This document shows, piece after piece, positions 1 to 14,058 of a stretch of 64,000 nt of DNA. The DNA is from Dirofilaria immitis (lineage: Eukaryota > Nematoda > Chromadorea > Rhabditida > Onchocercidae). A program made the translations under genes and the position numbers. Within the stretch, counting starts at the first letter, position 1. The number at the start of each line of letters is the position of its first letter. Where the stretch lies: contig JAKNDB010000064.1 in assembly GCA_024305405.1 (NCBI GenBank), positions 992,001 to 1,056,000 of the forward strand, written 5' to 3'. The notes below the pieces were generated by a model. That model did no database searches. It worked only from the letters and a program-made list of their open reading frames with translations, and had not been told where the DNA came from.

Positions 1-1471
1 TTATTATTATGCAAATGAAGTAAGTAAGCAAGTAATTGATCATTCAGAGTTTTGAATTACTTCATTTGATATGCATCTAAGGGAAGGAAAAAATGGAATA
101 TACTAAAAGATATAATATAAAATAGAATTTAATTTAATTTAAAATTAAAATTTGAACGATTGAAAGAATTTAAAAAAGAAATGAAAATGAAAATATATTT
201 TATAAGATCAAAAAAAAAGGAATGTCTCAATAATATACATACATATATATATGTATGAATAGAACTTATATTAATAATTTTTAACTATTGAAAATATGAA
301 ATGAATGAATGAAAATGAAAATAAAAATTGTAAAAAAATATGAATTTAAAATTGAATTGAATTAAACATTTAAATTTAAATATTTTAAAAGGAATAGAAA
401 AAACGAAAATTTTATTGCTATGATTTTCATGTAAAAAAAAAAAAAACACATCGTATTACTTATATAATTCTCTCTTAATTTCTTACTATAATATAAAATC
501 GAATTTAAATAATTAAATAATTGATTATTCATTGCAAAAATTTTTTAAAAAATTAATTAAATTATCAAATACAATCAATAAATTTAGTAATTTTGCTATT
601 TTTTTCTTTGTAAACAAATATAAAATTTGAATTAATAATTAATAATTAATCGTATATTAATGGAATAGAATTAATGAAATAGCAAAATATAAATTTGAAT
701 TATTTCTTTTTGTCTAAAACAAAAATACTCTTATTATAATAATTTATTAAATCATATCATTTTCCATTTCCTTTTTTGGAATGATTTGATTAAATTACTC
801 ATCGAATCATTGAAAATTGTAACATTTTTTTTTCCTGATTCAATCCATTCAAATATCTTTTTCCAATTATAATATTCAAATTTAGTTAATATTTGAGAAA
901 AAAAAGTTTTGATATTATCTTTTATATAGCTATGGTATCATTTCACTTTCTTTTTCGTCTAATCTCTTCTTTTCTCTATCATTTTTCTATCTTTCCTTTC
1001 GTCTTTTCCTTTTTTTGCATTCCCGTTGCTTTTTTTTCTACCTTTTCTCGATTGCTACTCGTCAATTTTACCCGTAAAAGGGAAGAAAACGGAATGAAGC
1101 ATTTGATATTATTCCGCTTCATTTCAGTTCCATCTTCTGCTTTCCAGGAAGATTTATTAGCACCGACAAAGAGAATTTACGAAATGTGACAGATCTATTT
1201 TTTCTTTTTTTTTTCATTTAACCCGAATTAATGCCTTCAGAAATCTGTTCGAGATTTGTGCCATTACTGTTCCTGCCGACATCATCAGCATCATCATCAT
1301 CATCATCAGCATTCATCATCATCAGTATTCATCGTCATCAGCATTCATCATTAGCAGCGGCAGCATCATTGTTATTACTACTGTTGTCGATAGAAAAGCG
1401 GTATTCAAGAAAGGATATGAAAGTGACAAAATGATTAATTGATGATGAAACGATTAATTAATGACAATGAC

Positions 1472-1476
<5 letters not shown>

Positions 1477-1560
<84 letters not shown>

Positions 1561-1576
1561 TAATAATAATAATAAC

Positions 1577-1648
<72 letters not shown>
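1477..1648. repeat. (AAT)n microsatellite
   Basis: About 170 bp of almost perfect AAT trinucleotide repeat with two AAC interruptions near 1557 and 1575. Its frames read as poly-Asn, poly-Ile or poly-Leu and are not genes. Confidence 0.95.
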
Positions 1649-1649
<1 letters not shown>

Positions 1650-2879
1650 GTGATAATGGTGATGATGATAATGTTGAAAGCATGCGTACTTCGTTTAATA
1701 CTATTGTTATGACATGATCAAATATTATTTGATTGATAATATATCATTATATTAAGGCTTGTTTATTGTTTACTGCAAAATGTTTACCGATATTGAAATA
1801 ACAAAACTTGATGTAAATATCATATAGATAGATAATGCTTCATGAGATAAGCAAAGGAGAAGAAGGAAAGGATTCAATCCCTCCTGAGACATTTCTACCA
1901 TATTTTTAAGGAACAGATGCTATGCTTGAAAATTTATCATCATCATCATTCATTGGCTTTAACGATAAAGGATTAATTTTGTATATTACTATCTCATATA
2001 TGATTATTTTTTATCACTTATATTAATAATGATAAATCTGGCACATATATATATGTAATGAATTATTAAATGCTTAAACTACGATCTTTTAAGCTATAAT
2101 AAATTACAATTTAAATTTAAAAAATGATATTCAATGCTTCCTTTATATATGCTATATCATATTTAATTCATTATTTAATTCGGTAATTAATTTAATATTG
2201 GTTAATTAATTAATTAATTAATTAATTAAAATTAATTGAATATTAAACTCAACTAATTTCAAAATCGTAAAATCATAAAATCGATTGATAAATTAGAATT
2301 TTAATTTTCAATTAATTAACATTAAATTGAACTATACGTTAGTATACCATTAACAATATTATCATTATCATTATTATGAGGAAAAAATCGAAAAAAAAAT
2401 CAGGTATAAATCAGAATACGTGAATTGTTTACGTGAATTGTTCACGTGAATTATATCACAATTGATATTAATTATATGTTTTACATATTATTGTGTAATA
2501 TATTTTTTTTCTTGAATAAATCAATCATAATATATAATAAACAAATTATTGATAAAACTAAATTAGGAAAAAGTATGATAAAAATATGAGAATCCTGATA
2601 ATATAGTATGATAAAAAATATGAGAATCCTGATAATATATTATTAATTATATATGATTATGATTATCATGGATTAAATTTTTGTTTTCGAATTTTTTGAA
2701 ATACAAATTAATTATGAATTAAGTAAAAATTAATTGAAAATAATTATTTAAATACCAAATATTTATAATAAACATTTTAACATTTCTATTAAACATTTTC
2801 AATATTTTCCTCTCTTCTAAAATGTAATAATATTTTTTTTTTAATGAATAATTTAAATTTAATTTAATTGGGCAAAAAG

Positions 2880-3430
2880 TTAGAAGAAAAAAGAATTTTA
2901 TTTATAGAATGAATAAATGAAAAAAAAAGATTGATAAAAAAAATTTGATAGAATGAATATATTTGAATTGGAAAAATGTATTTATATATATATATATACA
3001 TATGAATATTGATAAGACTTAAAGTACTAAAATACTAAAATACTCAAATATAAAAGAAATTAAAAACAATGAAGAAAAAAATTATATTTACATTATGAAT
3101 AAATGAAAAAAGATTGATAAAAAAAAATTTTGATAGAATTACTATATATACTAAAATACTCAAATAAAAATATAAAATATTAAAAATGTATTTATATATA
3201 TATATGCATTCAAATATTGATAAGAGAAATGACTCAAAGTATTAAAATACTAAAATACTCAAAGAAAAAATAAATTAAGAACAATAAAAAAAAAATTATA
3301 TTTACAGTATAAAATAAATGATAAAAAAATTTGATAGAATAAATATATTTGAATTGAATATAAAATATTAAATAATAATGATAAGAGAAGAGAAATGATT
3401 TGAAGTACTAAATTACTAAAATACTGAAGT
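2880..3430. repeat. Degenerate tandem repeat, unit about 190-210 bp, three copies
   Basis: Three successive copies share, in order, an AATAAATGAAAAAA-like segment, TTTGATAGAAT, a (TA)n run with GTATTTATATATA, ATTGATAAGA, repeated ACTAAAATACT motifs and TTATATTTAC. Copies begin near 2911, 3096 and 3309; the third is shortened. No coding potential. Confidence 0.75.
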
Positions 3431-4349
3431 ATCTCATTTAATTTTATTGTTAATATTTACGATGGATTATTTGGGATAAAAATTTTTTTTTTCAGTCCAC
3501 TTCTATTCAAGTGGATAATAGTCGTTGTTAATCGTAGTAGTAGTAGTAGTAGTAGTAATAGTTGTTGTTAGTGTTGTAGTGTTGTTGTTGTTGTTGTTGT
3601 TGTTGTTGCTGATGTTGTTGTTGTTACTGTTGTTGTCGTAATGGTACGTATGTACGTACCATCATCATTCAATCTATCATTTTTACAATTATTCATACCA
3701 CTTCTCTTCCACTTATCTTTTTTCTTTTCATTCATTTTTCTCTCTTTAATCCATTCTCTTTTTTTTCTCCTAAATCCTTTTTATCATTTATTACTGTATC
3801 TTTATAAGCAATTAAATCACAAAACCTACAATTTGTTTTTATTGTTATGTTTGCAATAGGTAATTGTTGTAGGGAATAATAGTTTGATAGTCTAAAGCAT
3901 CGTAATACTGACTATATATATATATATATATATATGGATATATGGAAATATATGCATGTGATTAAACTCATCAATTGGTACTTTAAATGGTCAAGACCTG
4001 GAATTAATGAATTGATTGATTCAGCTTATCCATCTTTATCCTCATTTAATTTAGCTACCAATTTTCATAATAAAATATTCATCCTACTGTTGCTCCTTTT
4101 TTTTTATTATCACTTCTATTACCACTACAATTACTACTACTACTACTACTACTATTATTATTACCACTACTACTACTACTGTTGTTATTATTATTCCATT
4201 TATTGATTTCAAATTATTGCTATTTTATAGGATATTCTCTTTTTTCTCTTTCTCTCTTTCTCTCTTCAAACCAAAAATATTTTCATAATTTAATTTAATA
4301 ATTAAATTTTATATTTAACATTAATTTATATATAAATACAAAATGCATT

Positions 4350-4445
4350 TACCATCCATTCATTCATTCATTCATTCATTCATTCATTCATTAATCCATT
4401 CATCCAATCATTCATTCATTCATTCATTCGTTCATTCGTTTCATT
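4350..4445. repeat. (CATT)n tetranucleotide repeat
   Basis: About 90 bp of CATT repeats with occasional CATC and CGTT variants. No gene is associated with it. Confidence 0.9.
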
Positions 4446-5980
4446 CATCATCTATTCTATCGTATATACCCAATAATTATACGATATTCATTCATTCACA
4501 TCATATAACCAATTAAATTATCAAAATAGAAAACTATCCCAATTTTTTGTTACTTATTTATCAAATGCAAAAATATGCCAAATATATTTGAAAAAATAAA
4601 ACCAAAATTTGATCATCGTAGCATAATTAATTTTTTTCAATATATCAAAGTAGCATTATTCAATTTCTAATATATCAATGTAACATAATGAGATGAAAAA
4701 GAAAAATAACGCACATTTAGGCAAATATTATAAAAGATATTTGTTTTTTTTTAATTTATGTAAAATAAAAAATATTTCTACAGTAATTAATTATTTGATT
4801 GCTGAAGAAATAATTATTTCAAAATATTTTTTTTTGTACTAGATAATAGAAATGAAATATTGATAAATGATTAAATGTTTAATATTATATAAATCACAAC
4901 CGGATAAAAATTAATAACATATCAAATTCAACACTATCATTATCAGCAATAAAAAAAAGCAATGAAAGTTGACTATACCAAATAGCATATCAATTAACTT
5001 ATCAATAAAACATTGATAATAAGCTATTATCAATTTATAGTTCATCATTCTAAATAATAATTTATCCTGTTAAATTTTTTCAAATGATAAATTTCAAATG
5101 CTACCGTAATTATTTATATGTTTATGTAATAATAATTTTTTTCCGTTTTTTTTTTTAATTTGTTTGTTTACTTTTTCATTACTCATTTATTTATTTATAT
5201 GTTTGTGTAAACATTACTCATTCATCAGGTAGTTATTTAAGTATTATGGAAAATTTTAAGCTATAATTAATTCCATTCAAATCAAATAATATGAATTATA
5301 TTCTCAAATAATTTAAATTATCCACCTGTTAGCTAATATTTTACTTTAATTATCCTATTTGATATTTATATATACCAATTATAATTAAGTAAAAATAATT
5401 TTAATTATTTTTTCGAATAATAATTTTACAACTATTTATTATATTATATACATAAAATGGTTAATTAATTAAATCATTTTTTTTTGTTAAAATTTTATTT
5501 AATTTTAAAAATTGATAATGGAAACAAAAAGAAACGAAGAAATGATTGAAATACTTAAATAATTTAGTGATAGCATTAAATTATAATTAAAATTTTAATT
5601 CATAGCAAATTTAATCTTTTAATTTGCCTTTTTTTCTTATGAATAAAATTTTCCACCCAGCAATAATATTCAAATTTAAATAATTTTGTTTATTATCAAA
5701 AAAAGCAATATTTTTATTATCAATATTATTATCATTATCATCATTATCATCGTTATCATTATTATTATTATTATTATTGTTATTGTTATTGTTGAATTAT
5801 TGCAAAATAATAGTAATAATATGCAATATTGGCTTCATATTTTCGTCTTCCATCTTATAAAAATTATTCTTTGTTAGATTATTAATAACAAAAGCTAGCA
5901 GTAGCTAATCATTGATACAGAAATAATAGGAGAATATTTATTTTTGCATATATATAATCTCTAATAAATGTTTATTTTAA

Positions 5981-6094
5981 TCAAGCAATCACAGCAGGAC
6001 TTCCGATCGGCTTCTTTCGTTTTGTCGTTTCTTTTTCAACGATACTTGCTTCTGATCGATGATGCCACTCACAAAATGGATTATGCATTTTCAT
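5981..6094 (-). CDS. Candidate small ORF, 37 residues, basic C-terminus
   Basis: On the minus strand a 38-codon frame starts at an ATG at 6094 (second Met at 6088) and stops at 5981. It lies in a GC-richer island inside otherwise very AT-rich DNA. The protein has a Trp/His/Cys-containing first third, an acidic-polar middle and a Lys/Arg-rich segment (KETTKRKKP) near the end. An AATAAA lies just past the stop (complement of 5971-5976). There is no signal peptide and no family that I recognise. An in-frame stop sits 8 codons upstream of the first Met and no strong splice acceptor is visible, so it could be a complete short protein or just the last exon of an unseen gene. The support is base composition and an open frame only; chance remains possible. 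Confidence 0.25.
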   Translation of the reverse strand: MKMHNPFCEWHHRSEASIVEKETTKRKKPIGSPAVIA

Positions 6095-6395
6095 GTCATT
6101 GATCCTTTTTCCATCTTATCTCTTCCTTCCTTCTCATTTTCATCTTTTCATTATAATTTGAGCATTTCCTATAATATTAAGGCGGTATGGATCAATTAAT
6201 AGATAGTTTCATTGATACATTGACTGATCGATAGATTGCTAATTTGTTATCAAAATGATAATATAGTAGAGAGACTAACTGTGATTTCTTTGTTTTAATA
6301 ATTTCCCGAATTATTTTTTTACAAATTAGATTATTTAATAATTGCTTATTGGTAGTATCACTCATTTTTATTAAAATTATTTGGAATTATTTATT

Positions 6396-7036
<641 letters not shown>

Positions 7037-7794
7037 CAATCACATTATGTTAATATTAAAATTTAATTAATTCATTTATTTCGATTTTTTAATTTCCAAT
7101 TAAATATACATTGAAAATATAAATTCATAAATTGAATTCACAAATTAATTATATAATTTTTCCAATTTTTCAATATTTTCAATTAAAAAGTAATAAGTGA
7201 CAATTTAATTATGATTTATATATATATATAGCAGTATCATTAACTATAATAATAATAGCAATAGCAATATTGCTTTAATTATCATTATCATTATCGTCAT
7301 TGTCATTACTATTACTGCGCTTATCATTATTTTAAAATTAGTAATTAAAAATTAATAATAACAGCTGATAGTAATGATAATATAAGTTTGCTATCATAAA
7401 ATATTGATCAATTAATCGATTGATCGATTTTATTCATTATTAATTTAATTCTTTTCTACAGACAATTACAAGCATTTCTATAAATATCTAAGATCATGAT
7501 GCAATAAACTTGACAAAATTTTTACTAATTTAATGCGCAGAATGAATAATTTTTCCTGTTGATGTCATGATGATAGTAATGATAATAATAATAATGATAA
7601 TAATAATACATTGAGTATATTGGCTATTATTACCTGTAATTTTAAAGGTAAAGGTACCAAGTAATTAAATCTGGGAAAAAAAGAAACAAAAAGAAAGAAA
7701 GAGGAACCTATACAAAATGAAATATAATGAACGACTGTAATACAATTAATCTGTTGCATAATCATTAATAAGGAAGGGAAAGGACAAAAGAAAA

Positions 7795-7935
7795 AAATGG
7801 TACAATCATCATATTTCAGGTCAATGAAGGCGTAATGAAAATATATAAGCAGAAAAATGAATAAAGAAAAGTGGTACTCTCATCATATTTCAGGTCATCG
7901 AAATGAGCATAGTGAAAAAATATAAGCAAAGAAAT
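7795..7935. repeat. Tandem duplication, unit about 65-75 bp
   Basis: Two copies of a segment containing TCATCATATTTCAGGTCA, then a GAA/AATGA stretch and ATATAAGCA(A/G)A. The copies begin near 7798 and 7873. Non-coding. Confidence 0.7.
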
Positions 7936-8162
7936 GAATTAATGAAAATATTTTAAATTACTAATGGCATAATTAGCTAAATTTAATTTAAAATTAATTT
8001 CAAATCAATTTCGGTCTCTTTTTTCCAAAAAAAGAGAAAATATAAAAATTTGAAAACATTATTTGTTTTATTAAATTAAAAATGATTTTTTAAGAAATAA
8101 CTGAAATTAAATTTTACAAAACGATGAATAAATCGACAAATTCTTAATATGAAGACATAATA

Positions 8163-8290
8163 ATGATAAAAATCATCATAACAGCGATAACGATAATGAA
8201 AATCGTCATAACAGTGGTAACGATAATGAAAATCATCATAACAGTGATAACGATAATGAAAATCATCATAGCCAGTGATAACGATAATAG
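8163..8290. repeat. Minisatellite, 30-bp unit, four copies
   Basis: Four head-to-tail copies of a unit with AATCATCATAACAG followed by TGATAACGATAATGA and small substitutions. No open frame spans it in a meaningful way. Confidence 0.85.
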
Positions 8291-9814
8291 TTGCGAAATC
8301 TATTTTTACAAAAACAATGCATCATTTAATTAGCAGAATACAATAAAATAGCAAGAAAATAAACTTATAATTAATAAAAAAAGAATTAAATTAAGCACTG
8401 AATTAAACTTCCTTATCATAAATAAGCAAACATGAAATGATAAGAAATTTATAAAAATAAAAAAAATTGCGATAAATTTTAAATTTAAATGTATGCTAAT
8501 AGATTCATCGATTGTTTATGAACTATGATTTCTTCACATTTAAACAATGTAAACATTTAAAAATTTGTAAAATTTGTAATTCAATATTTCAACTTAAAAA
8601 CATACAATTTTCTTTATTTTACTAAAAATATTTGAGGAAAGAATAAAAATTCTACCAACGTAAATTTGCATTATTAAACAAATTTGTAATTGAAAAATAT
8701 ATTTTTTCAGAAAAAAATCAATAAGTTCACTTAAATTTGAATTTTTAAGCATTTTAAGATATTAGCATGGTAGTAGTAAGTTTCATTTTGAAAAGTGCTA
8801 AAAAATCAACCCCTCCCCAGTTATCTCATTTTTCTCTAAGCAATTTATGGAGAATTTCGTATAATCATATTGAAAAAAGATAAAAAGAAACCATAATATC
8901 AAAGTGATATAAGTCAAATTAATAACGAACAGAGAAAAGCATAGCATGCATAGCTTATTATTGCTGCTCTTTTGTTCCTAATTTTTATGATTTCATCATT
9001 GCCGTGATTTTGTAACTTTGACAAACCGTTTACATCGATTTCTTATGACTGTATGAAAACAATTATAATCAAATTGATAACAGTGAAAAAAATGCTATCA
9101 CAAAAAGGTTTCGTATTTGATAATAAAAGTTGAAATTTTTACGACTAATTAATTAATTTAAGTAAATTTTATTCAAATGCAAATGTACAATAATACAGTG
9201 CGGAAGGTAGTGCTGCATGAATAAATAATTATTTGTCGAGAAAATCGAAAATAAATCTTTGCAAAAAAAAAGAAAGAATTGATATTATTCAAATAATTTA
9301 TTACTTTAGCAAATTATTAATATTTATGAGAGTATATTTTTATGAATTATGAATTTTATGTTAATTAAGTTTTTACATTATTTTTCTTTAAATTATTTCT
9401 GCTACATTTTATTATTAAAAAAAAAAAGAAATGTTTTTTCCTTTAGTATTTTTCCTTTACTTTAAACTATTTTAATATTTGTCCTTTTAAATGTGCTATT
9501 TTTAGAAAATTATAATCAATTATCGATAACAAATTTCTTGTTTCATATATTTTATTAATCAGGAACATTTCTTAAATGGAGTTTAAAAACTTGATTTTTA
9601 CACATGAACGAATCGAATCAATGATGAAAATTAATGGAGTAATATTTATTATTGTTAATTATTATCATTTAAGATGATAAATGAAATTATCAAATTAAGC
9701 AAGAAAATATTGGCAAGTTTATGGAAAGTGATAAAATGAATAATATTTTTCTATTAATGAAAGTATATTATATTTAAAAAAAAAAAGAAAAAATAAATAA
9801 TTTTACCAAAAATT

Positions 9815-10085
9815 GATGAATCAGTGTTTATTTATTTATTTGTTTATTTACTTTTTTCAACCCTATTTTTAACTTCAAATATATAGACACAATCAATAAC
9901 AACAATAATTCATCAATATTTATTTATTTTTTCAATCTTATTTTTAACTCCAGATATATAGATATAATCAATATTAGCAATAATTCTTTAATATTTATTC
10001 ATTTGTTTATTTATTTTTTTTTCAATCTTATTTTTAACTTCAAACACATAGATATCAAACACAACATCAATAATAGTTCTTTTTT
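9815..10085. repeat. Degenerate tandem repeat, unit about 80-95 bp, three copies
   Basis: Three copies of a unit made of (TTTA)n/(TTTG)n, TTTTTTCAA, CC/TTATTTTTAACT, CAAATATATAGA and a CAATAATTC-type end. Non-coding. Confidence 0.7.
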
Positions 10086-11779
10086 TAGTCAGCATTTTTA
10101 TCGAACTTAATCTTCTATAGATTTCGCTAATCTTTTAGTGATAATTTTATTGATTACTTTTATCTATTGCTATAAGATTTTTTTCTATTTGTTTACTTTT
10201 ATCAAGTGAACTAAAAAAAAAAAATATTTAAATATATTTAATTGATCGTAAGGTTACAATGTTTTAGGAAGTAGAAGAATTTTTCATAATAAATTGCAAT
10301 TTCTTTTTCGGTGTCATTTCTTCCTTTTTTTTTTCGAAATCAACCAAATTTAATAAATGACATAATCAGTAAAGGCGATCATCGATTATTGTTTGAATAA
10401 ATGACCTTGAATTTGACCTATGATTTGTTTAATTCTATATCACTTTGTGGGGTTTTTTTTTTCGGTGAAATGGATAAGCGTAAACAATGCCGTAATATTA
10501 AACTTAGAATCATTCGGATAATTCTAAATTAATTAATTTGAATTTAAGCTAACAATTTTCATACAAATAACTTAAAATGCAATTTTGATTTTTACTTTTT
10601 AACGCTTAATAATTGTCAATTCAATTATACTTTTTATTTTAATTCGAAATATTTTTAATTTTTTTTTATTTCAAAAATTTGTTTTTATTTTAATTTTTGC
10701 ATCAACAATAACAATAATTTATACCATTTTCATTTAATTCATTACTGTTTTTGATGATAATTTCAGTACTATTATAAATTCTGATTAATTACTATTTCAG
10801 ATATTACGAAATAAAAACATATTCAAAAATGTTAGCTTATCAAAAAACTTTTACACTGTTATTATCAAATTATTCGTTCTGTATTTTGCATATTTGAATT
10901 TTTGATAGCTTCATTTCAGGGTAGGCAAATTATTTTATTGAAGTTGAAATAATTTGTGAATATTATGAAATAATTTTTGCAAATATTGAAAGTTTATCGG
11001 TACATTAACCGATAATATCAAAGTTACCAGTTATTGAATTATGCAATTGATAAAATGATAAGGTCAGATTTTGAATCAAACATTGAACTATTAGCAATTA
11101 TGGAAATTATGATTGTTGCAAGCAGAGAGTTGTAATTTGTTTCAAAAAAATAAAAAAATAAATGCTAATATAATAAAATGTTAACGAAATAATAAAAATT
11201 ATGTTCCTTTTTTTTTTTTTTAGATGATAAGATAACTATAATGATAATCATTAAATTATTTTAATAAATTATGCTGCAAATAATTTCTCGATATTAATTA
11301 ATCCTTATCAGATTGATATTTAATTTCATTATTAAATAATCTCTGGAGAGAAAGAGAAAAAGGAGAAAACATTTTATTCCAACAGTTGGCTACTAAAAGT
11401 AAGATGGCAAAGAAGAAATGTAATTATTATTTGAAGAAATTATTTCAATTCAATAATATATTTTAACTAATTTGCTCTTTTATTTATTATCAAATAAATT
11501 TATAATAGCTTTTTTTTTTTCAAATCGATTAAGTTTATTTTAATTAAAATATCACATACATATTTATTGATTTATTCATTTAAAATGTTAATACAATAAA
11601 AATAAAAATTAATAAATTTTCCAAAATAACAATATATCATAAATCATTTTATTGAAATTGCTATAGTTTGATGAAATTTGATTGAAATTTTCTTCTATAT
11701 TTGTTGTTGAAGCAATAATATATATTGATTGATAAATGCGAAATCCAAATAATTGATGAAAAATTTTTTTGATCTATTT

Positions 11780-11956
11780 TTAGAATAATCGATTATAACC
11801 ACACCATGTTGAATAACCGTTCAAACTTGGCGAAGCAAAACAATCATAATTAGCAGATGGTAAACGTAGTGGAAAAATTTGTGCCGAAACTGTTATCACT
11901 ATCATTAGCAATGATAACAATAGTAGTGTTAAATTATGAATAATTTGTTGGCTCAT
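11780..11956 (-). CDS. Short secreted peptide precursor with one Cys pair (putative neuropeptide-like)
   Basis: An intact 58-residue ORF on the minus strand, ATG at 11956 and stop TAA at 11780. Residues 1-25 form a textbook signal peptide: polar start, Leu/Ile/Val core at about 9-22 (LTLLLLSLLMIVI), small residues before the cut (TVSA). The predicted mature part is about 33 residues, begins with Gln, and has exactly two Cys (39 and 52) separated by 12 residues, with Trp next to the second. A strong acceptor (TTCTTTTCAG, AG ending at 11981) lies 24 nt upstream of the ATG, as expected for trans-splicing or a 5' UTR intron. Codons are visibly less A/T-extreme than the flanks. There is no dibasic cleavage site and no terminal Gly for amidation. 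I do not recognise the family; a single-disulfide secreted peptide, hormone-like or defence-like, is the inference. No same-strand gene is close enough for an operon. Confidence 0.6.
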   Translation of the reverse strand: MSQQIIHNLTLLLLSLLMIVITVSAQIFPLRLPSANYDCFASPSLNGYSTWCGYNRLF

Positions 11957-12804
11957 TTTTTTCTTTTTATTTTGTAAAGCCTGAAAAGAAAAATTGTTAT
12001 TCGTTTCTTTTTTCTAAAAGAAAAAGAAACAATTCATAGTAATATATTTATTGATAAGTTATTATCTTTCACATTAAATCATAAATTTAATTTTAAAAGA
12101 AGAAAGTTGTTAATTTAAATAAATAAAACTTGATGGTATGTCTGGTTGAGGGTCAATATCGATTAAATTATCAAATAATATACACTGAAATTGATATATC
12201 CATATATATACATATATATGATATTTGTTTTGGATATATTATTTGTTTAAATCAATCAATTTATCAGATGATGATAATCATTATAATGAAAAATTTTATT
12301 ATCCCCTGATTAAATAAGTACAATACAAATTGTTTTATTGAATTTATTTGTAATGAAAAAAATAAAAAAAAAGAAGAAAAAAGCATAAATTATTCGCACA
12401 CATTATTATCATTATCATATCATACCATGTATCATATTATTATCATAAAATAAAAATAGTAAAATTATCAAATGATAAAAGTTAGAATTAAATAAAATAA
12501 TTTTATCATCCAATTATCCTATTACTAATTAACCGTAAATTAAACAACATTTTCTCGCATTAGTTTGATATTAATTTTGTTAATGAAATATTTTCTAACA
12601 ACTAAATGGTAAAATTTTTATAACATACCCAAAATAGTTGTATAATTTTATAATTTGACTTTATACGATATACTACCCATCATTTGCTCCTCCCATCATT
12701 TTTACCATATTGCCTTTTGATATATTAAACTTTAAAAATTAATCGTTTTTCATATAATATAACGGAAGAAATGAAAATTATATTTTTACTAAGTCTTAAT
12801 AATG

Positions 12805-13525
12805 ATTTGTAAAAGTCACGTAACACGTGAGAAAATTTTTTGTTCCTTTATTTCATAAATTATTGCATATTTCATCACAATCTTATAAGTGGAATAAGTA
12901 TTTGTAAAAGTCATGTAACACGTGAAAAAATTTTTTATTTTTCATTATAAATCATTGCATATTTCATCACAATCTTATAAGTGGAATAAGTATTTGTAAA
13001 AGTCATGTAACACGTGAAAAAATTTTTTTATTTTTCATTATAAATCATTGCATATTTCATCACAATCTTATAAGTGGAATAAGTATTTGTAAAAGTCATG
13101 TAACACGTGAGAAAATTTTTGTTCCTTTATTTCATAAATCATTGCATATTTCATCACAATCTTATAAGTGGAATAAGTATTTGTAAAAGTCATGTAACAC
13201 GTGAAAAAATTTTTTATTTTTTATTATAAATCATTGCATATTTCATCACAATTTTATAAGGTAAGAAAAGTGAAACTTTTTTCCATAAATCATCGCATTT
13301 TTCGTTACAATCTTATGACGTCAGAAAAGTATTTGCAAAAATCATGTTACACGTGAAAATTTTTTTTCCCATAAATCATTGCATATTTCGTCACAATGTT
13401 ATAAGTAAAACTTTTTCATAAATCATTCCAAATTTCATTACAATTTCATTTAAGGTAAGAAAAGTATTTGTAAAAATCACGTAACTAAGAAAAGTATTTG
13501 TAAAAATCACGTAACACGTGAATTA
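12805..13525. repeat. Minisatellite, unit about 90 bp, each with a CACGTG E-box
   Basis: At least five near-identical units from about 12805 to 13260 and two or three shorter, more diverged ones to 13525. Each unit carries GTATTTGTAAAAGTCA, then GTAACACGTGA, an A/T run, and CATTGCATATTTCATCACAATC. The core TCA(C/T)GTAACACGTGA contains a perfect CACGTG palindrome at 12824, 12919 and about every 90 bp after that. Non-coding. Whether the repeated E-box has any regulatory role is inference. Confidence 0.9.
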
Positions 13526-13937
13526 AATCATTGCACCTAAATCATTGTATTGTTTCAATTGTTTCAATGATAAGATGAGCAACAATTAGTCATACGTCGA
13601 TATCATTTAATTTCAATAGTAATAGATATACCGAAATTTCCTTTAAAATGAGTGAAGATAGTAAAGGAATGATAAAAGACAATTTGAAGACAAGTAAATT
13701 GATCAATTCATTTTTAATGAATTTTTATACGTGATTGAAATGGATTGATTATAAATGATAATTACTTAGAAGCTATTGCACTTTCATTATAAAATTTCGT
13801 TTCGTTTCTTTTTCTTTTTTTTTTTATTTTGTAACAATCATTTTGTTTGGCAAATTATTCGTTACAGCTACAAAGAGTAAAGATAATTTGAAAGTTTTTT
13901 AATAATTTGAAACTTACTTACTTACTTTTCATCTCGT

Positions 13938-13997
13938 ATGATAATAATAATAGTAATAATAATAATGATAATAATAGTAATAATAATAATAATTATT

Positions 13998-14057
<60 letters not shown>
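13938..14057. repeat. (AAT)n microsatellite
   Basis: About 120 bp of AAT units with a short inverted piece (AATTATTATT) in the middle near 13990. Low complexity; the frames across it are artefacts. Confidence 0.93.

Positions 14058-14058
<1 letters not shown>

Larger units (their letters stand above)
1..5980. other. AT-rich intergenic region, no gene recognised
   Basis: This stretch is dominated by A/T runs, short AAT, ATTC, TTG and TA repeats, and degenerate minisatellites. A slightly more GC-balanced patch at about 1000-1420 has short open frames on the plus strand, but they consist of TCA/ATC repeats and pyrimidine tracts and show no domain or convincing splice sites. I see no RNA gene. 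The closest supported features are the separate repeat entries. Confidence 0.6.

Noticed and set aside
893..1434. Two plus-strand frames of 98 and 67 codons
   Set aside because: Pyrimidine-rich and TCA-repeat sequence with Phe/Ser runs; no domain, splice context or conserved stretch.
12805..13525. CRISPR-like array of repeats
   Set aside because: The units are contiguous 90-bp tandem copies without distinct spacers, in nuclear metazoan DNA with no cas genes.
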